NCBI RefSeq assembly: GCF_000769915.1
Contig: NZ_JRLV01000004.1
Location: forward strand, 186,001 to 250,000
Source of the DNA: Flavobacterium beibuense F44-8
GTDB lineage: Bacteria > Bacteroidota > Bacteroidia > Flavobacteriales > Flavobacteriaceae
Direction: 5' to 3'
DNA length: 64,000 nt
Translations under genes and position numbers: made by a program
Notes under the pieces: model-generated
Seen by the model: the letters and a program-made list of their open reading frames with translations, nothing else
The model's database searches: none
What the model was told of the DNA's origin: nothing
Part shown: in pieces, positions 44,408 through 54,900 of the stretch
Numbering within the stretch: the stretch's first letter is position 1
Layout of the letters: every line of letters begins with the position of its first letter

Positions 44408-44767
44408 TTAGGTACGGTACTCTTCAATTTGTACAGTTACCGCCTGTACATCCCCGCCAATAGGGGGATTGATCTTTGAAACTCCCACAACAATTCTTGA
44501 AACCGAAGGTATTTCATCAAAAACACGTTTTACAATTCTTTTAGCTACATGTTCTAAAAGTTTAGATCGAATAGCCATTTCTTCAATAACTATTTTGTTA
44601 AGATGAACATAATCAACGGTATCAGCCAGTTCATCAGTCTCCATTGATTTTCTCAGGTCGGCTTTTATTTCAAGATCAACACTGTAGTCAGAACCTATTT
44701 TGCCTTCTTCCACCAAACAACCGTGGTAAGAAAAGGTACGTATATTGGTAAGTTTAATAATTCCCAT
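44408..44767 (-). CDS. folB: Dihydroneopterin aldolase
   Basis: A 119-residue folate-pathway enzyme that cleaves dihydroneopterin. IKLTNIRTFSYHGCLVEEGK has the conserved Tyr-His-Gly, then DTVDYVHLNKIV and the C-terminal VGVSKINPPIGGDVQAVTVQ with the catalytic Lys and substrate-binding turn. Length is normal for FolB. It is divergent from glnS. Confidence 0.93.
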   Translation of the reverse strand: MGIIKLTNIRTFSYHGCLVEEGKIGSDYSVDLEIKADLRKSMETDELADTVDYVHLNKIVIEEMAIRSKLLEHVAKRIVKRVFDEIPSVSRIVVGVSKINPPIGGDVQAVTVQIEEYRT

Positions 44768-44852
44768 TGCAAGTATAAAATATTGCTGTAAAAATACAAT
44801 TTCTTAGCCTTTTATAGTGTTTTAAATATTCTAAAAAAACCGTCTTTTTTAA

Positions 44853-44860
44853 TACCTTTG
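44853..44860 (+). promoter_or_regulatory. -7 promoter box of glnS
   Basis: TACCTTTG, a full TAnnTTTG match, 21 bases upstream of the glnS ATG. No TTG at the expected upstream position. Confidence 0.5.
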
Positions 44861-44881
44861 CAATCTTATTATTAACAGGAT

Positions 44882-46567
44882 ATGTCGACCAGAGAAAGAT
44901 CATTAAATTTTATTGAGGAAATAATTGAGGAAGATTTGGCAAACGGAATGAACAGGGAATCCCTGCGTTTTCGTTTTCCGCCGGAACCAAACGGATATTT
45001 GCACGTAGGGCATGCCAGCTCTATATGCCTAAACTTCGGATTGGGATTGCGCTATAATGCACCGGTTAACCTTCGTTTTGACGATACTAACCCTGCCAAA
45101 GAAGAGCAGGAGTATGTAGACGCTATTAAGAAAGATGTGGAATGGCTTGGATACCAATGGGCCGAAGAGCGTTATGCATCTGATTATTTCCAGCAATTAT
45201 ATGATTGGGCCGTTGAACTTATTAAAAAAGGTTTGGCTTATGTTGACAGTCAGTCGTCTGAAGAGATGGCAAAACAAAAAGGAACACCGTCTCAACCGGG
45301 TAGTGAAAGTCCATACAGAAACCGATCTGTAGAGGAAAACCTGGAGCTTTTTGAGCAAATGAAAAATGGTGAATTCCCGGAAGGTACTCATGTTTTAAGA
45401 GCTAAAATAAACATGGCTTCTTCAAACATGCTTATGCGTGATCCTATTATGTACAGGATACTGCACAAGCATCACCACCGTACAGGAAGTGACTGGAAAA
45501 TATACCCTATGTACGACTGGGCTCATGGGCAAAGTGATTATGTAGAATCTATTTCTCATTCTCTTTGTACCCTTGAATTCCTTATGCACAGGGAGTTATA
45601 CGACTGGTTCCTGGATCAGATTTATGATAACAAATCCATGCGACCTAAACAGCGTGAGTTTGCCCGTAGAAACCTAAGCCATACTGTAGTTAGTAAGCGT
45701 AAGTTATTACAACTGGTACAGGAAGGTCATGTTACCGGATGGGATGATCCAAGAATGTCTACCATATCAGGGATGAGAAGAAGAGGGTATACTCCTATGG
45801 CTATCAGGAACTTTGCCGATACTATTGGCATTGCAAAGCGTACTAACCTTGTAGATGTTTCTGTGCTGGAGTTTTGTGTAAGGGAAGACCTTAATAAAAC
45901 TGCACCAAGGGTTATGGCTGTATTAGATCCGGTTAAACTGGTTATTACTAACTATCCTGAAGGACAGGAAGAGTGGCTTGATGCTGAAAATAATCCTGAA
46001 GATGAGAGTGCAGGTTTCAGAAAAGTTCCTTTTTCAAGAGAATTATATATTGAAAGAGAAGATTTTATGGAAGAGGCAAACAGAAAGTATTTCCGTTTAA
46101 CGCTTGGTAAAGAAGTACGTCTTAAAAATGCTTATATCATTAAAGGTGAAAGTGTTGTAAAAGATGCTGATGGTAATATTACCGAAATTCACTGTACTTA
46201 TGATACTGACAGTAGGAGTGGAAGTGGTACTGAAGCCAGCCTTAGAAAGATAAAAGGTACTATTCACTGGGTATCAATTCAGCATGCTCTTGAAGCAGAA
46301 ATCAGGATTTATGACAGGTTATTTACCCACGAAAATCCTGATGGTGATAAGGAAATTGACTTTAAGAGTTACTTAAATCCTAATTCGCTTGATGTTATTA
46401 AAGGATATTTGGAACCAAGTTTAAGTGAAGCTAAAGATGGTGACCGATTCCAGTTTCAACGTTTAGGATATTTTTGTGTTGACAGAGATTCTACAGCCGA
46501 AAAAATTGTTTTCAACAAAACAGTTGGTTTGAGAGACACTTGGGCCAAATTAGAAAGTAAAGAATAA
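44882..46567 (+). CDS. glnS: Glutaminyl-tRNA synthetase
   Basis: A 561-residue class I aminoacyl-tRNA synthetase. The HIGH-type motif is HVGHA (PEPNGYLHVGHASSICLNFG), KMSKS is replaced by VVSKRK, and FDDTNPAKEEQEYVDAI and YDWAHGQSDYVESISHSLCT are diagnostic for GlnRS as opposed to GluRS. The C-terminal anticodon-binding beta-barrels are complete. Its presence with gltX in the same window means the cell can charge tRNA-Gln directly. Confidence 0.97.
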   Translation: MSTRERSLNFIEEIIEEDLANGMNRESLRFRFPPEPNGYLHVGHASSICLNFGLGLRYNAPVNLRFDDTNPAKEEQEYVDAIKKDVEWLGYQWAEERYASDYFQQLYDWAVELIKKGLAYVDSQSSEEMAKQKGTPSQPGSESPYRNRSVEENLELFEQMKNGEFPEGTHVLRAKINMASSNMLMRDPIMYRILHKHHHRTGSDWKIYPMYDWAHGQSDYVESISHSLCTLEFLMHRELYDWFLDQIYDNKSMRPKQREFARRNLSHTVVSKRKLLQLVQEGHVTGWDDPRMSTISGMRRRGYTPMAIRNFADTIGIAKRTNLVDVSVLEFCVREDLNKTAPRVMAVLDPVKLVITNYPEGQEEWLDAENNPEDESAGFRKVPFSRELYIEREDFMEEANRKYFRLTLGKEVRLKNAYIIKGESVVKDADGNITEIHCTYDTDSRSGSGTEASLRKIKGTIHWVSIQHALEAEIRIYDRLFTHENPDGDKEIDFKSYLNPNSLDVIKGYLEPSLSEAKDGDRFQFQRLGYFCVDRDSTAEKIVFNKTVGLRDTWAKLESKE

Positions 46568-46590
46568 TACATATAAATATTTTCTATTTA

Positions 46591-46619
46591 AACTCCGGAT
46601 ATTATCCGGAGTTTTTTAT
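46591..46619 (+). terminator. Terminator of glnS
   Basis: Stem AACTCCGGAT (46591-46600) with ATCCGGAGTT (46604-46613) followed by T-rich sequence, 24 bases after the stop. Confidence 0.85.
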
Positions 46620-46866
46620 TATATGTAAATACTATTGTTTTTATAATATATATAAATACTTACTATTAAAACTGACCTTCATAAATTGATTGTAACACAT
46701 TATTTTTTGTAGGAAAGGTGATTGTAAGGTAATACATGTAAAACCGCTTTATATCTCATTAATTTAAATTTTTGATTTATTTAGCCTTCAATTAACTACA
46801 CATTAACATCCTACAAATGTTAAAGTCTTTACCTTTATAATTATTAACCTAAAAATTCAATAAATT
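46620..46866. other. AT-rich intergenic region before the YtxH gene
   Basis: No gene is supported here. It must hold the promoter of the YtxH-holin unit; the best -7 candidate is TACCTTTA (46830-46837), one base off TAnnTTTG. A TACATGTA motif occurs near 46733. Nothing else stands out. Confidence 0.4.
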
Positions 46867-47196
46867 ATGGCTGGTAAAACAGAAACAGCAGTAGCTGTAC
46901 TAGTAGGAGCTGCAATAGGTGCCTGTGTAGGAATTTTATTTGCTCCGGATGAAGGATCAAAAACCAGAAAGAAAATTAAAGATGGTTATGATCATAAAAG
47001 AGATGAAATTAAAGATAAGCTTCATGAAATTTCTGAGCAGGTAAAAAGTAAGTTCGGACATTCTCAGGCAGACCTTCAGTCAGGGCTTGACCATTTGGTT
47101 GAAACAGTAGAGCAAAAGAAAGAAGATATCATTGCTACACTTGAGAAAAAATTAGAAGAGCTTAAAGGAACGGCAAAAGCTGCTGCAAACAAATAA
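46867..47196 (+). CDS. YtxH domain protein
   Basis: A 109-residue protein with an N-terminal Gly/Ala-rich membrane helix (VAVLVGAAIGACVGILFAPD, about residues 9-28), the GSKTR-K motif of YtxH and a charged helical tail with Lys/Glu heptads. YtxH proteins are linked to general stress in other bacteria. It begins a three-gene rightward unit with 8-base and 2-base gaps to the next genes. Confidence 0.85.
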   Translation: MAGKTETAVAVLVGAAIGACVGILFAPDEGSKTRKKIKDGYDHKRDEIKDKLHEISEQVKSKFGHSQADLQSGLDHLVETVEQKKEDIIATLEKKLEELKGTAKAAANK

Positions 47197-47204
47197 TTAG
47201 TTAT

Positions 47205-47561
47205 ATGGCATTTGAGGAAATAAAAGAAAATGCTGAGGATTTAAAAAACCAGGCTAAGGAGTTACTGGATGCAAATATGCAGTACTACAAGCTATGGGGT
47301 TTTAAAATCTTCATGAAATCAACATCTATGATGCTTAAGGTTATACTTTTAGGCATAATGTTGTTACTTGTTGTTTTATTTTTCTCGATAGCCGCGGCAA
47401 TCGGTATTGGTTATGCCCTTGATAATATGGCCTACGGATTCCTTATAGTAGGCGGTATTTATTTAATACTGGCCATTATAGTATACTATTATCAGGATAA
47501 GATTACCGAGGGACCTTTACTGGCTAATTTTTCACGAATATTTTTTAAAGATTACGATTAG
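47205..47561 (+). CDS. Phage-holin-like (Holin-X type) membrane protein
   Basis: A 118-residue protein with a helical amphipathic N-terminus and two membrane helices (about residues 45-70 and 78-100). The family name (phage holin family, Holin-X) describes topology and should not be read as phage origin: no phage genes are nearby. It probably works with the YtxH protein before it. Function unknown. Confidence 0.75.
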   Translation: MAFEEIKENAEDLKNQAKELLDANMQYYKLWGFKIFMKSTSMMLKVILLGIMLLLVVLFFSIAAAIGIGYALDNMAYGFLIVGGIYLILAIIVYYYQDKITEGPLLANFSRIFFKDYD

Positions 47562-47563
47562 CC

Positions 47564-47803
47564 ATGAAATCAAAAATTTACCATAGTTACGAAGAGATAA
47601 ATAAAGACCTTAGGATACTAAAGGTTGAAAAAGATCTTGCGTACCATAAGTTAATTAAGGAAGTTGAAGAAACTAAAGAAAGCCTTCAGCTTAAAAATAT
47701 AATAGGGGATACACCAAAACGGATATTAAGCATACTTGGTTTGTTTGCCGGACCGTTAAAAAGCCTGGCACTTACCATGTTGTTTAAAAAGATATTTAAA
47801 TAA
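47564..47803 (+). CDS. Small conserved protein (DUF6327-like), YtxH-holin unit
   Basis: A 79-residue basic protein (MKSKIYHSYEEINKDLRILK) with a helical N-terminus and a hydrophobic C-terminal segment ending LALTMLFKKIFK. It lies 2 bases after the holin-like gene, so translational coupling is likely, and is followed by a bidirectional terminator. The family name is tentative; the function is unknown. Confidence 0.65.
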   Translation: MKSKIYHSYEEINKDLRILKVEKDLAYHKLIKEVEETKESLQLKNIIGDTPKRILSILGLFAGPLKSLALTMLFKKIFK

Positions 47804-47834
47804 AAAGAGCGGCTAAATAAGCCGCTCTTTTTAT
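47802..47834. terminator. Bidirectional terminator between the YtxH unit and the SPFH gene
   Basis: A perfect 13-bp stem AAAAAGAGCGGCT (47802-47814) and AGCCGCTCTTTTT (47820-47832) with a 5-base loop. Confidence 0.9.
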
Positions 47835-47836
47835 TT

Positions 47837-48817
47837 TTAATCTTCGTCGTTATCAAAGTCAGTTTCCGGTTCTATGTATCTGTTAGAATCGTCATCTTTC
47901 TTCTTTTTTGAAGCATTTTTCATAGCCTCACCAACCTGGTTTGAAGCTGTAAATGATGCTACCATATTGTTTAGCATATCACTACCTGCCTGTGGTGAGT
48001 TAGGTAAAAGAATAAGGTTAGAGTTAGTATCGCTACCTATGGACTGCAGTGTATCATAGTGTTGTGTTACTACAATAAGTGCCGATGCTTCCTGAGAATT
48101 GATACCTACTTTGTTAAGTACGTCAACACTTTCTACAAGACCTCTTGCAATTTCACGTCTCTGGTCAGCAATACCCTGACCCTGTAATCTTTTACTTTCG
48201 GCCTCAGCTTTAGCTTTAGCTACAATACGAATTCTTTGTGCTTCCGCTTCATATTCTGCAGCCGATTTTTCCCTGTCGGCAGCATTAATACGGTTCATCG
48301 CATTTTTAACCTGAATATCCGGATCAATATCGGTAATAAGGGTATTGATAATGTCATAACCATAAGTGGTCATTGCATCGTTAAGTTCTCTTTTAACTGC
48401 AATTGCAATATCATCCTTACGCTCAAAAACATCATCTAGTTTTAGTTTTGGTACCTCTGCACGAACTACGTCAAATACGTATGATGTAATCTGATCGTGT
48501 GGATATTCCAACTTATAAAAAGCCTCATATACTTTTTCCTGAATAACCTTGAACTGTACCGAAACCTTCATTTTTACGAATACATTTTCTTTGGTTTTGG
48601 TTTCAATAATTACGTCAAGCTGTTGAATTTTAAGGTTTATTCTTCCCGAAATCTTGTCTATTAGAGGCACTTTCCAGTGAAGTCCGGCATGACGTATACT
48701 CCCGAATTTACCAAATCGCTCTATAATAGCAGCTGTTTGCTGTTTAACGGTAAAGAATGATGATAGAAATAATATGAATACTATAAACAGTAATACATAC
48801 AAAAAAACGTTTCCCAT
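47837..48817 (-). CDS. SPFH/band-7 protein (stomatin/slipin-like)
   Basis: A 326-residue protein with one N-terminal membrane helix (VFLYVLLFIVFILFLSSFF), a band-7 domain (VKQQTAAIIERFGKFGSIRH to about residue 200) and a Glu/Ala/Arg-rich coiled coil (AADREKSAAEYEAEAQRIRI). Stomatin-type proteins form membrane rings and affect lipid domains or proteases. No NfeD partner gene adjoins it. The C-terminus is acidic and polar. Confidence 0.9.
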   Translation of the reverse strand: MGNVFLYVLLFIVFILFLSSFFTVKQQTAAIIERFGKFGSIRHAGLHWKVPLIDKISGRINLKIQQLDVIIETKTKENVFVKMKVSVQFKVIQEKVYEAFYKLEYPHDQITSYVFDVVRAEVPKLKLDDVFERKDDIAIAVKRELNDAMTTYGYDIINTLITDIDPDIQVKNAMNRINAADREKSAAEYEAEAQRIRIVAKAKAEAESKRLQGQGIADQRREIARGLVESVDVLNKVGINSQEASALIVVTQHYDTLQSIGSDTNSNLILLPNSPQAGSDMLNNMVASFTASNQVGEAMKNASKKKKDDDSNRYIEPETDFDNDED

Positions 48818-48907
48818 GATTAGTTGATTTATTTTTGTTAAGATACGACTATTAGTATAATAAAAAAGCCTCTTGTTACAGAGCCTTTCAAATTTTATAA
48901 TATATTT

Positions 48908-48915
48908 TATATTTG
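48908..48915 (+). promoter_or_regulatory. -7 promoter box of the exported protein at 48939
   Basis: TATATTTG, a full TAnnTTTG match, 23 bases before the ATG. It shows that the earlier in-frame start at 48873 cannot be used from this promoter. Confidence 0.5.
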
Positions 48916-48938
48916 CAGGAATATTCTTAAAATTTATT

Positions 48939-49514
48939 ATGAAAAAGTTTTACATGTTTTTCCTATTACTTTTTGGTTTTATGACCTATGGACAAAATTC
49001 ATATTTGATTACGCAAAAAGATGAAAAGATTATTATTGATGATAATAGCTTTTATATCTATTTAATTGATAAAAGAGTAGGTTATAGATTACCTGGTATA
49101 GACTGGCAAAAATATGCCAGATTTAAAGACTTTAAATACTTTGTACTGGGTGAATACTTATTTAAAACATTTTACATTGATGGTAATAAAAAGCCATCTG
49201 CATATTATGTACTGGCAGAATCTAAGAATAAGAATCTTGTTTGTATTGTTAAGACAGTAGTAAAAAAATTATCTAGTATTGATTATGTTACCTATTTGAT
49301 TTTAGATGAAAATGACAATACCATTTTAGAATCTACTTTTACTGAGAGACTAAATGATGAAAATAATGAAAAGAGAAATGAAGCTGTAAAAATGATTAAA
49401 AATCACTTTAATGATTGTACTGAATTAGTAAAAAGACTGGATGAATATTCCGTTAGTCATGAGCTTATTACAGATTTTTTCATTCATCCGGTTTATTTTG
49501 ACTGTAAAAACTAA
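48939..49514 (+). CDS. Exported protein of unknown function
   Basis: A 191-residue protein with signal peptide MKKFYMFFLLLFGFMTYGQ. I do not recognise a domain in the Lys/Asp/Tyr-rich mature part. I prefer the ATG at 48939 because it gives a clean signal peptide and lies after a -7 box; an upstream in-frame start adds a hydrophobic extension. The next gene starts 24 bases later, so both may be on one transcript. Confidence 0.65.
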   Translation: MKKFYMFFLLLFGFMTYGQNSYLITQKDEKIIIDDNSFYIYLIDKRVGYRLPGIDWQKYARFKDFKYFVLGEYLFKTFYIDGNKKPSAYYVLAESKNKNLVCIVKTVVKKLSSIDYVTYLILDENDNTILESTFTERLNDENNEKRNEAVKMIKNHFNDCTELVKRLDEYSVSHELITDFFIHPVYFDCKN

Positions 49515-49538
49515 TTTAATTTTTAACCATACTTTATC

Positions 49539-50222
49539 ATGAAAAAGAACTATTTTCTTTTCTTATTATTCATTTGTTTTTATGCAAATGCTCAAGCGCC
49601 AAAAGGCGTTTTTCTTGCAGGTGGTATTAATCAGGCTTCATTGAATTCAGACCAATTAACAGCAGACGGATCTATAGGATATCATCTGGGTGCTGCTATT
49701 AACTTTGGTTACAATCTTAATTTTAACTACGAGTTCGGTATACTTTACTCGCGTAATGTTTTGTCTTTACCTTATGTATCGGGGGTATCTCCTGATTTTA
49801 CAGATTCAGGTAATCAAAAATATAATGTAGATACTATTGATATGAATTTTATGTTTAATTACTATGTCATTCAACCTGAGTATAATAAAATGTTTTTTGG
49901 TCCTCAGGCAGGTTTAACAGTTGGAATAACCAATGGTGAATGGACTCCGGCTAAAGGTGCCAGTACAACAAATCAAACTTATGAATATGGATTAACTCAG
50001 AATAGTTTTCAAGGTGTACCTGACTTTAATTTAAGCACTTCTTTTGGTATTGTTGGTGGATTTAATGATTTTAGAGCTTCGCTTAAATATAATCTTGGTT
50101 TAACAAATGCTTTGTCTGGTGTTGAAAATAATGAAAGAGACCAATATAATCTTTATACCGGTCCTGATTTTAAGGGTAAGTTAAGTTCTGTTAGCTTTAC
50201 ACTTTATTATAAAATATTGTAG
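49539..50222 (+). CDS. Outer-membrane beta-barrel protein (PorT-like)
   Basis: A 227-residue protein with signal peptide MKKNYFLFLLFICFYANAQ and alternating hydrophobic strands ending in SFTLYYKIL, typical of the eight-stranded outer membrane beta-barrel family common in Bacteroidota. GAAINFGYNLNFNYEFGILY shows the strand pattern. Specific function not known. A bidirectional terminator follows. Confidence 0.8.
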   Translation: MKKNYFLFLLFICFYANAQAPKGVFLAGGINQASLNSDQLTADGSIGYHLGAAINFGYNLNFNYEFGILYSRNVLSLPYVSGVSPDFTDSGNQKYNVDTIDMNFMFNYYVIQPEYNKMFFGPQAGLTVGITNGEWTPAKGASTTNQTYEYGLTQNSFQGVPDFNLSTSFGIVGGFNDFRASLKYNLGLTNALSGVENNERDQYNLYTGPDFKGKLSSVSFTLYYKIL

Positions 50223-50237
50223 ATAAATTTCAGTGAT

Positions 50238-50267
50238 AAAAAAAGCTCCTAAATTAGGAGCTTTTTT
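50238..50267. terminator. Bidirectional terminator between the barrel gene and gltX
   Basis: Stem GCTCCT (50245-50250) with AGGAGC (50256-50261), extended by a run of A before and T after, serving both convergent genes. Confidence 0.88.
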
Positions 50268-50269
50268 AT

Positions 50270-51778
50270 TTATAATGCTTCAACAGCTTTTTTAATCCTG
50301 TTCACAGTGTCTTCTTTTCCAATTAATGCCATTATATCAAACAAATGAGGCCCTTTTAATGAGCCTACAAGGCTTAAACGAAGCGGTTGCATAACTTTAC
50401 CCATTCCTACTTCTTTTTCGTTTATCCAGGCTTTTATAACCGTTTCTAAGTTTTGTGAAGAGAAATCCATAGTATTGTTAATAACATCGCTTAAATCGCT
50501 TAAAAGTGCTCCTGTATCTTCTTTCCAGTTTTTTTTGGCTTTCTCATCATATTCTGTTGGGGAAATAAAGAAAAAGTCACTTAAATCCCATAACTCACTT
50601 GTGAAAGTAGCACGTTCTTTAACCAGTCCAACAACCTGTTCTACATAATCAACAGGTTTGTTTATACCTTTTTCAAGTAATGTATGGTTAAATTGAGAAG
50701 CCAGTGTACTATTATCCTGTCTAATGAAATACTGGTGGTTAAACCATTTGTTTTTCTCAGGGTCAAACTTAGCACCAGCTTTATGTACTCTTTCTAAATC
50801 GAAAGACTGTATCAGTTCTTCCAGTGTGAACAGTTCCTGATCATTACCCGGGTTCCATCCTAACAATGACAGGAAGTTAACAACAGCTTCCGGTAAAAAT
50901 CCTTCTTCTCTGTAACCAGATGATTTACTTCCGTCAGCATTAGTCCATTCAAGCGGAAATACAGGGAATCCCATTTTATCACCATCTCTTTTTGAAAGTT
51001 TACCATTACCTACCGGTTTAAGTATTAACGGTAAGTGTGCAAACTCCGGAGCTTCCCAATTAAAGGCTCTGTAAAGTAATGAGTGTAGGGGTAGTGATGG
51101 TAACCACTCTTCACCACGTATAACATGGCTGGTTTCCATTAGGTGGTCATCTACTATATTAGCAAGGTGATAGGTAGGCATACCATCGCTTTTAAATAAC
51201 ACTTTATCATCTAAAAGATTGGTTTCAAACTTCACATCACCACGTATAATATCCTTTAGGAATAAAGTTTCTCCTACCGGTATTTTAAAACGGATAACAT
51301 ATTCTTCACCTGCAGCGATTCTTTTTTCTGTTTCCTCTTTACTAATTCTCAAAGAGTTATCCAGTTTATCTCTGTTGGTATGATTGTATATAAATGTTTT
51401 TCCTTCTGCTTCTTCCTGTTTTCTTAAAGCATCAAGATCTTCTGCTGTATCAAAAGCATAGTATGCCCAGCCAGTATTAATTAGCTGTTCGGCATATTGC
51501 CTGTACATTTCCTTACGTTCGCTTTGGCGGTACGGACCATATTTACCTTCTTTCCCAATACCTTCGTCAAATGGTATACCTAACCAGTTAAGGGCTTCAA
51601 TTATATATTCTTCTGCTCCCGGTACAAAACGGTTTTGATCGGTATCTTCTATCCTCAGGTAAAAAACACCGTTATTTTTTTTAGCAAATAAGTAATTAAA
51701 AAGGGCTGTTCTTACCCCTCCAATGTGTAATGGCCCTGTTGGGCTTGGTGCAAAACGTACACGAACTTGTTTGGACAT
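50270..51778 (-). CDS. gltX: Glutamyl-tRNA synthetase
   Basis: A 502-residue class I synthetase. RVRFAPSPTGPLHIGGVRTA holds the HxGG form of HIGH, and KLSKRDGDKMGFP the KMSKS loop; RIEDTDQNRFVPGAEEYI is typical. Length is normal for bacterial GluRS. A classic -7 box lies 19 bases upstream. Confidence 0.97.
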   Translation of the reverse strand: MSKQVRVRFAPSPTGPLHIGGVRTALFNYLFAKKNNGVFYLRIEDTDQNRFVPGAEEYIIEALNWLGIPFDEGIGKEGKYGPYRQSERKEMYRQYAEQLINTGWAYYAFDTAEDLDALRKQEEAEGKTFIYNHTNRDKLDNSLRISKEETEKRIAAGEEYVIRFKIPVGETLFLKDIIRGDVKFETNLLDDKVLFKSDGMPTYHLANIVDDHLMETSHVIRGEEWLPSLPLHSLLYRAFNWEAPEFAHLPLILKPVGNGKLSKRDGDKMGFPVFPLEWTNADGSKSSGYREEGFLPEAVVNFLSLLGWNPGNDQELFTLEELIQSFDLERVHKAGAKFDPEKNKWFNHQYFIRQDNSTLASQFNHTLLEKGINKPVDYVEQVVGLVKERATFTSELWDLSDFFFISPTEYDEKAKKNWKEDTGALLSDLSDVINNTMDFSSQNLETVIKAWINEKEVGMGKVMQPLRLSLVGSLKGPHLFDIMALIGKEDTVNRIKKAVEAL

Positions 51779-51797
51779 TGTTAATAAATTTTAGCTG

Positions 51798-51805
51798 CAA
51801 AGATA
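51798..51805 (-). promoter_or_regulatory. -7 promoter box of gltX
   Basis: The minus strand reads TATCTTTG, a full TAnnTTTG match, 19 bases before the gltX start. Confidence 0.55.
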
Positions 51806-51979
51806 CAATTATGATATTTTCAAAAACACCCAAATAAGCGACATATTTAATTATTACATGTAAATACTTAATTATCAAATGTTAAACTTGAAAAAATGAA
51901 ATCACAGAAAGTAGGATTATACGTTTAATTATCCGGCAGAAATTGTATTTTTATCAGTTATTAACAATCGACTGTAATT

Positions 51980-54900
51980 TTGGAAGCAAAAAACATTATT
52001 TTCAACAAGCTTGAAGGCTTTATTAAGAAGTACTATACTAACGAGTTAATAAAAGGAAGTATCTTTTTTATAGGGCTGGGGCTGCTGTATTTTATATTCA
52101 CTTTACTTGTAGAATATTTTTTATGGCTGTCTACCAGTTGGCGAACTATGCTTTTCTGGATGTTTATAGCTGTCGAAATATTTTTGTTATTTCGGTTCAT
52201 ACTCTTTCCTGTTTTCAAATTATTCAAACTACAGAAGGGTATAGATTACAATGAGGCTTCATCTATTATCGGTAATCATTTTTCTGAAGTAAGTGATAAG
52301 CTTACCAATTTTCTTCAGTTATCAAAGTCCTCCCATCAGTCAGAATTGTTATTGGCTTCTATAGAACAGAAAGCAAAAAATTTACAGCCTGTACCTTTTG
52401 CTAATGCGGTTAATTTTAAAAAGAATTTAAAATACCTGCCTTATGCAGCGATACCGGTTTTATTAATTTTAGTATTTACACTTAGCGGAAATTCTTCCAT
52501 ATTTACACAAAGTTTTGATAGGGTAGTGCATTATGACAAGCATTATACGCCACCTGCACCTTTTGAATTTGTTATTGTAAACAATTCACTTACGGCACAA
52601 CAGGGAACAGATTTTACTTTAAGGGTTAAAACTGTTGGTAATATAGTACCTGAGAATACTATGATCACTATTGGTGATGAAAATTACTATTTAGAGAATA
52701 CTGGAACCGGAGTTTTTGAATATACATTTGAAAAACCACTTAAAAATATTGATTTTCAGTTAGTTGCTAATAATGTTAGTTCTCAGGAGTATCAACTGAC
52801 TGTTGTAGCTGTACCAACGATATCAAATTTTGAAATGCAGCTTAATTTTCCGTCATACCTTCATAAAAAAGCTGAAGTTATTCGTGGAACAGGAAATGCT
52901 GTAGTACCGGAAGGAACTAAAGTAACCTGGAAAGTAAGTGCTTTGGCTACCAATAAAATTGAATGGATTGGTAAGAATGAAAGCTTACTTTTTAATACTA
53001 CTGATAATGTTTTCACATTAAGTAAAAGTATACTGGGTAACATGGATTATCAGATACTAACTTCTAATCATAAGGTTCAGCATCATGAAAAATTACAGTA
53101 TGCTATTACTACTATTAAAGACCAATACCCAACTATCGAAGTAGGTACAGCCCCCGATAGTTTGAATTTAAAAAATGAAGTGATTCTGGGTCAGGTTTCC
53201 GATGATTATGGATTAACAAAATTACAGGTTGTATATTATCCGCAGGGTAATCCAGACAACGCTAAGAAAATGGTATTGCCTGTTAAGAAAGAAACCTTCG
53301 ACCGATTTTTCTATAGCTTCCCGCAGGGACTTGATGTGAAGCAGGGTGTTAGTTATGAATACTATTTTGAAGTATTTGATAACGATGCAATACACAATTA
53401 CAAAAGTAGTAAGTCTTCAGTTTTTTCTCACAGAGAATTAACCGATGATGAAAAACAAAATAAGGCTTTACAGGAGCAGAACAGTAACATAAACAGTCTT
53501 GAAAAATCAATTAAAAATCAGGATAAGCAGCTTAGTGATCTTGATAAACTTCAAAAACTGAATAAGGAAAAATCTGCCTTAGAATATAAAGACCTTAAAA
53601 AGGTTGAAGATTTTATAAACAGACAGAAAATGCTCGAAGAGCAAATGAAAGAATTTTCCAAAAAGCTTAACGATAACCTTGAGGAATTCAACCCGGATAA
53701 GAAGGATGAAAATAAAGAGGAACTAATGAAGCGTTTGGAAAAACAGGAGAAAGAGGCCGAGAAAAATGCAAAGCTTTTATCAGAACTTGAGAAGCTAACC
53801 GAGAAAATGGAGAAGGAAGAACTGTTTGACAAAATGGAGAAATTCAAACAAACATCTAAAAGCCAGACTAAAAGTTTAGAGCAGCTGGTTGAACTTACCA
53901 AGCGTTATTATGTAGAAAAGAAAGCCGAACAAATAGCTGATGAACTTCAAAAACTTGGTGAAAAACAAGAGCAGTTATCAGAAGATAAAGAAAATTCTGC
54001 AGAGAAGCAGGAAGAAATTAATAAGGAATTTGATAAGCTTCAGGAAGAAATGCGTGAGCTTGAAAAGGCAAACGACGAACTTAAAAAGCCTATGGATATT
54101 CCTACTGATAAAAATGAAGAGGAGAATATAGAAGAAGATATGCAAAAGGCAACCGATGAGTTGCAGCAGGACAATAAGCAGGGAGCTTCACCAAAACAAA
54201 AATCGGCAGGTGAGAAAATGAAACAAATGGGTGGGCAAATGATGCAGTCCATGATGAGCGGAGGTATGGATATGTTAGAGGAAGATGTAAAAATGTTACG
54301 TCAGATTTTGGATAATCTTTTAGCGTATTCCTTCTCTCAGGAAGATGTAATGAACCAGTTTAAGAATACCAGTTCAGGGTCACCAAGTTTCAGTAAGTAC
54401 CTTATTAAACAACAGGATTTAAAACAACAGTTCCGTCATGTTGACGACAGCCTTTTTTCTATGTCTTTACGTAACCCTAAAATCACGGAAGAGATTACAC
54501 AGGAGGTAGGAAATGTTCATTATTACATTGATAAAGCCTTAAATGATTTAGCTGAAAACATAGTACCTCGAGGTGTTTCTAACCAGCAATATGCAGTAAC
54601 ATCTGCTAATAAACTGGCCGATTTTTTAAGTGATCTTTTAAACAACATGCAGATGCAAATGCAAGGTTCTGGTCAGGGGCAGTCCAAGCCCGGTAAAGGT
54701 CAGGGGCAGGGTGGTATGCAACTTAAAGATATTATCCAGAAACAGCAGGGTCTTTCAGAACAGATGAAGAAAGGAATGCAGAAAGGACAGAATGAAGGTG
54801 ATAAACCCGGCGATAGTAAAAGTGGAAAGAAACCAGGTGAAACGGGAGAGGGTGGAACCAGTGGTGAAGGTGAAGCCGGAGATCTTTTAGAGATTTATAA

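Noticed and set aside
47205..47561. Holin-like gene as evidence of a prophage.
   Set aside because: No integrase, capsid, tail or lysis gene is nearby, and holin-family names in Bacteroidota often mark non-phage membrane proteins.
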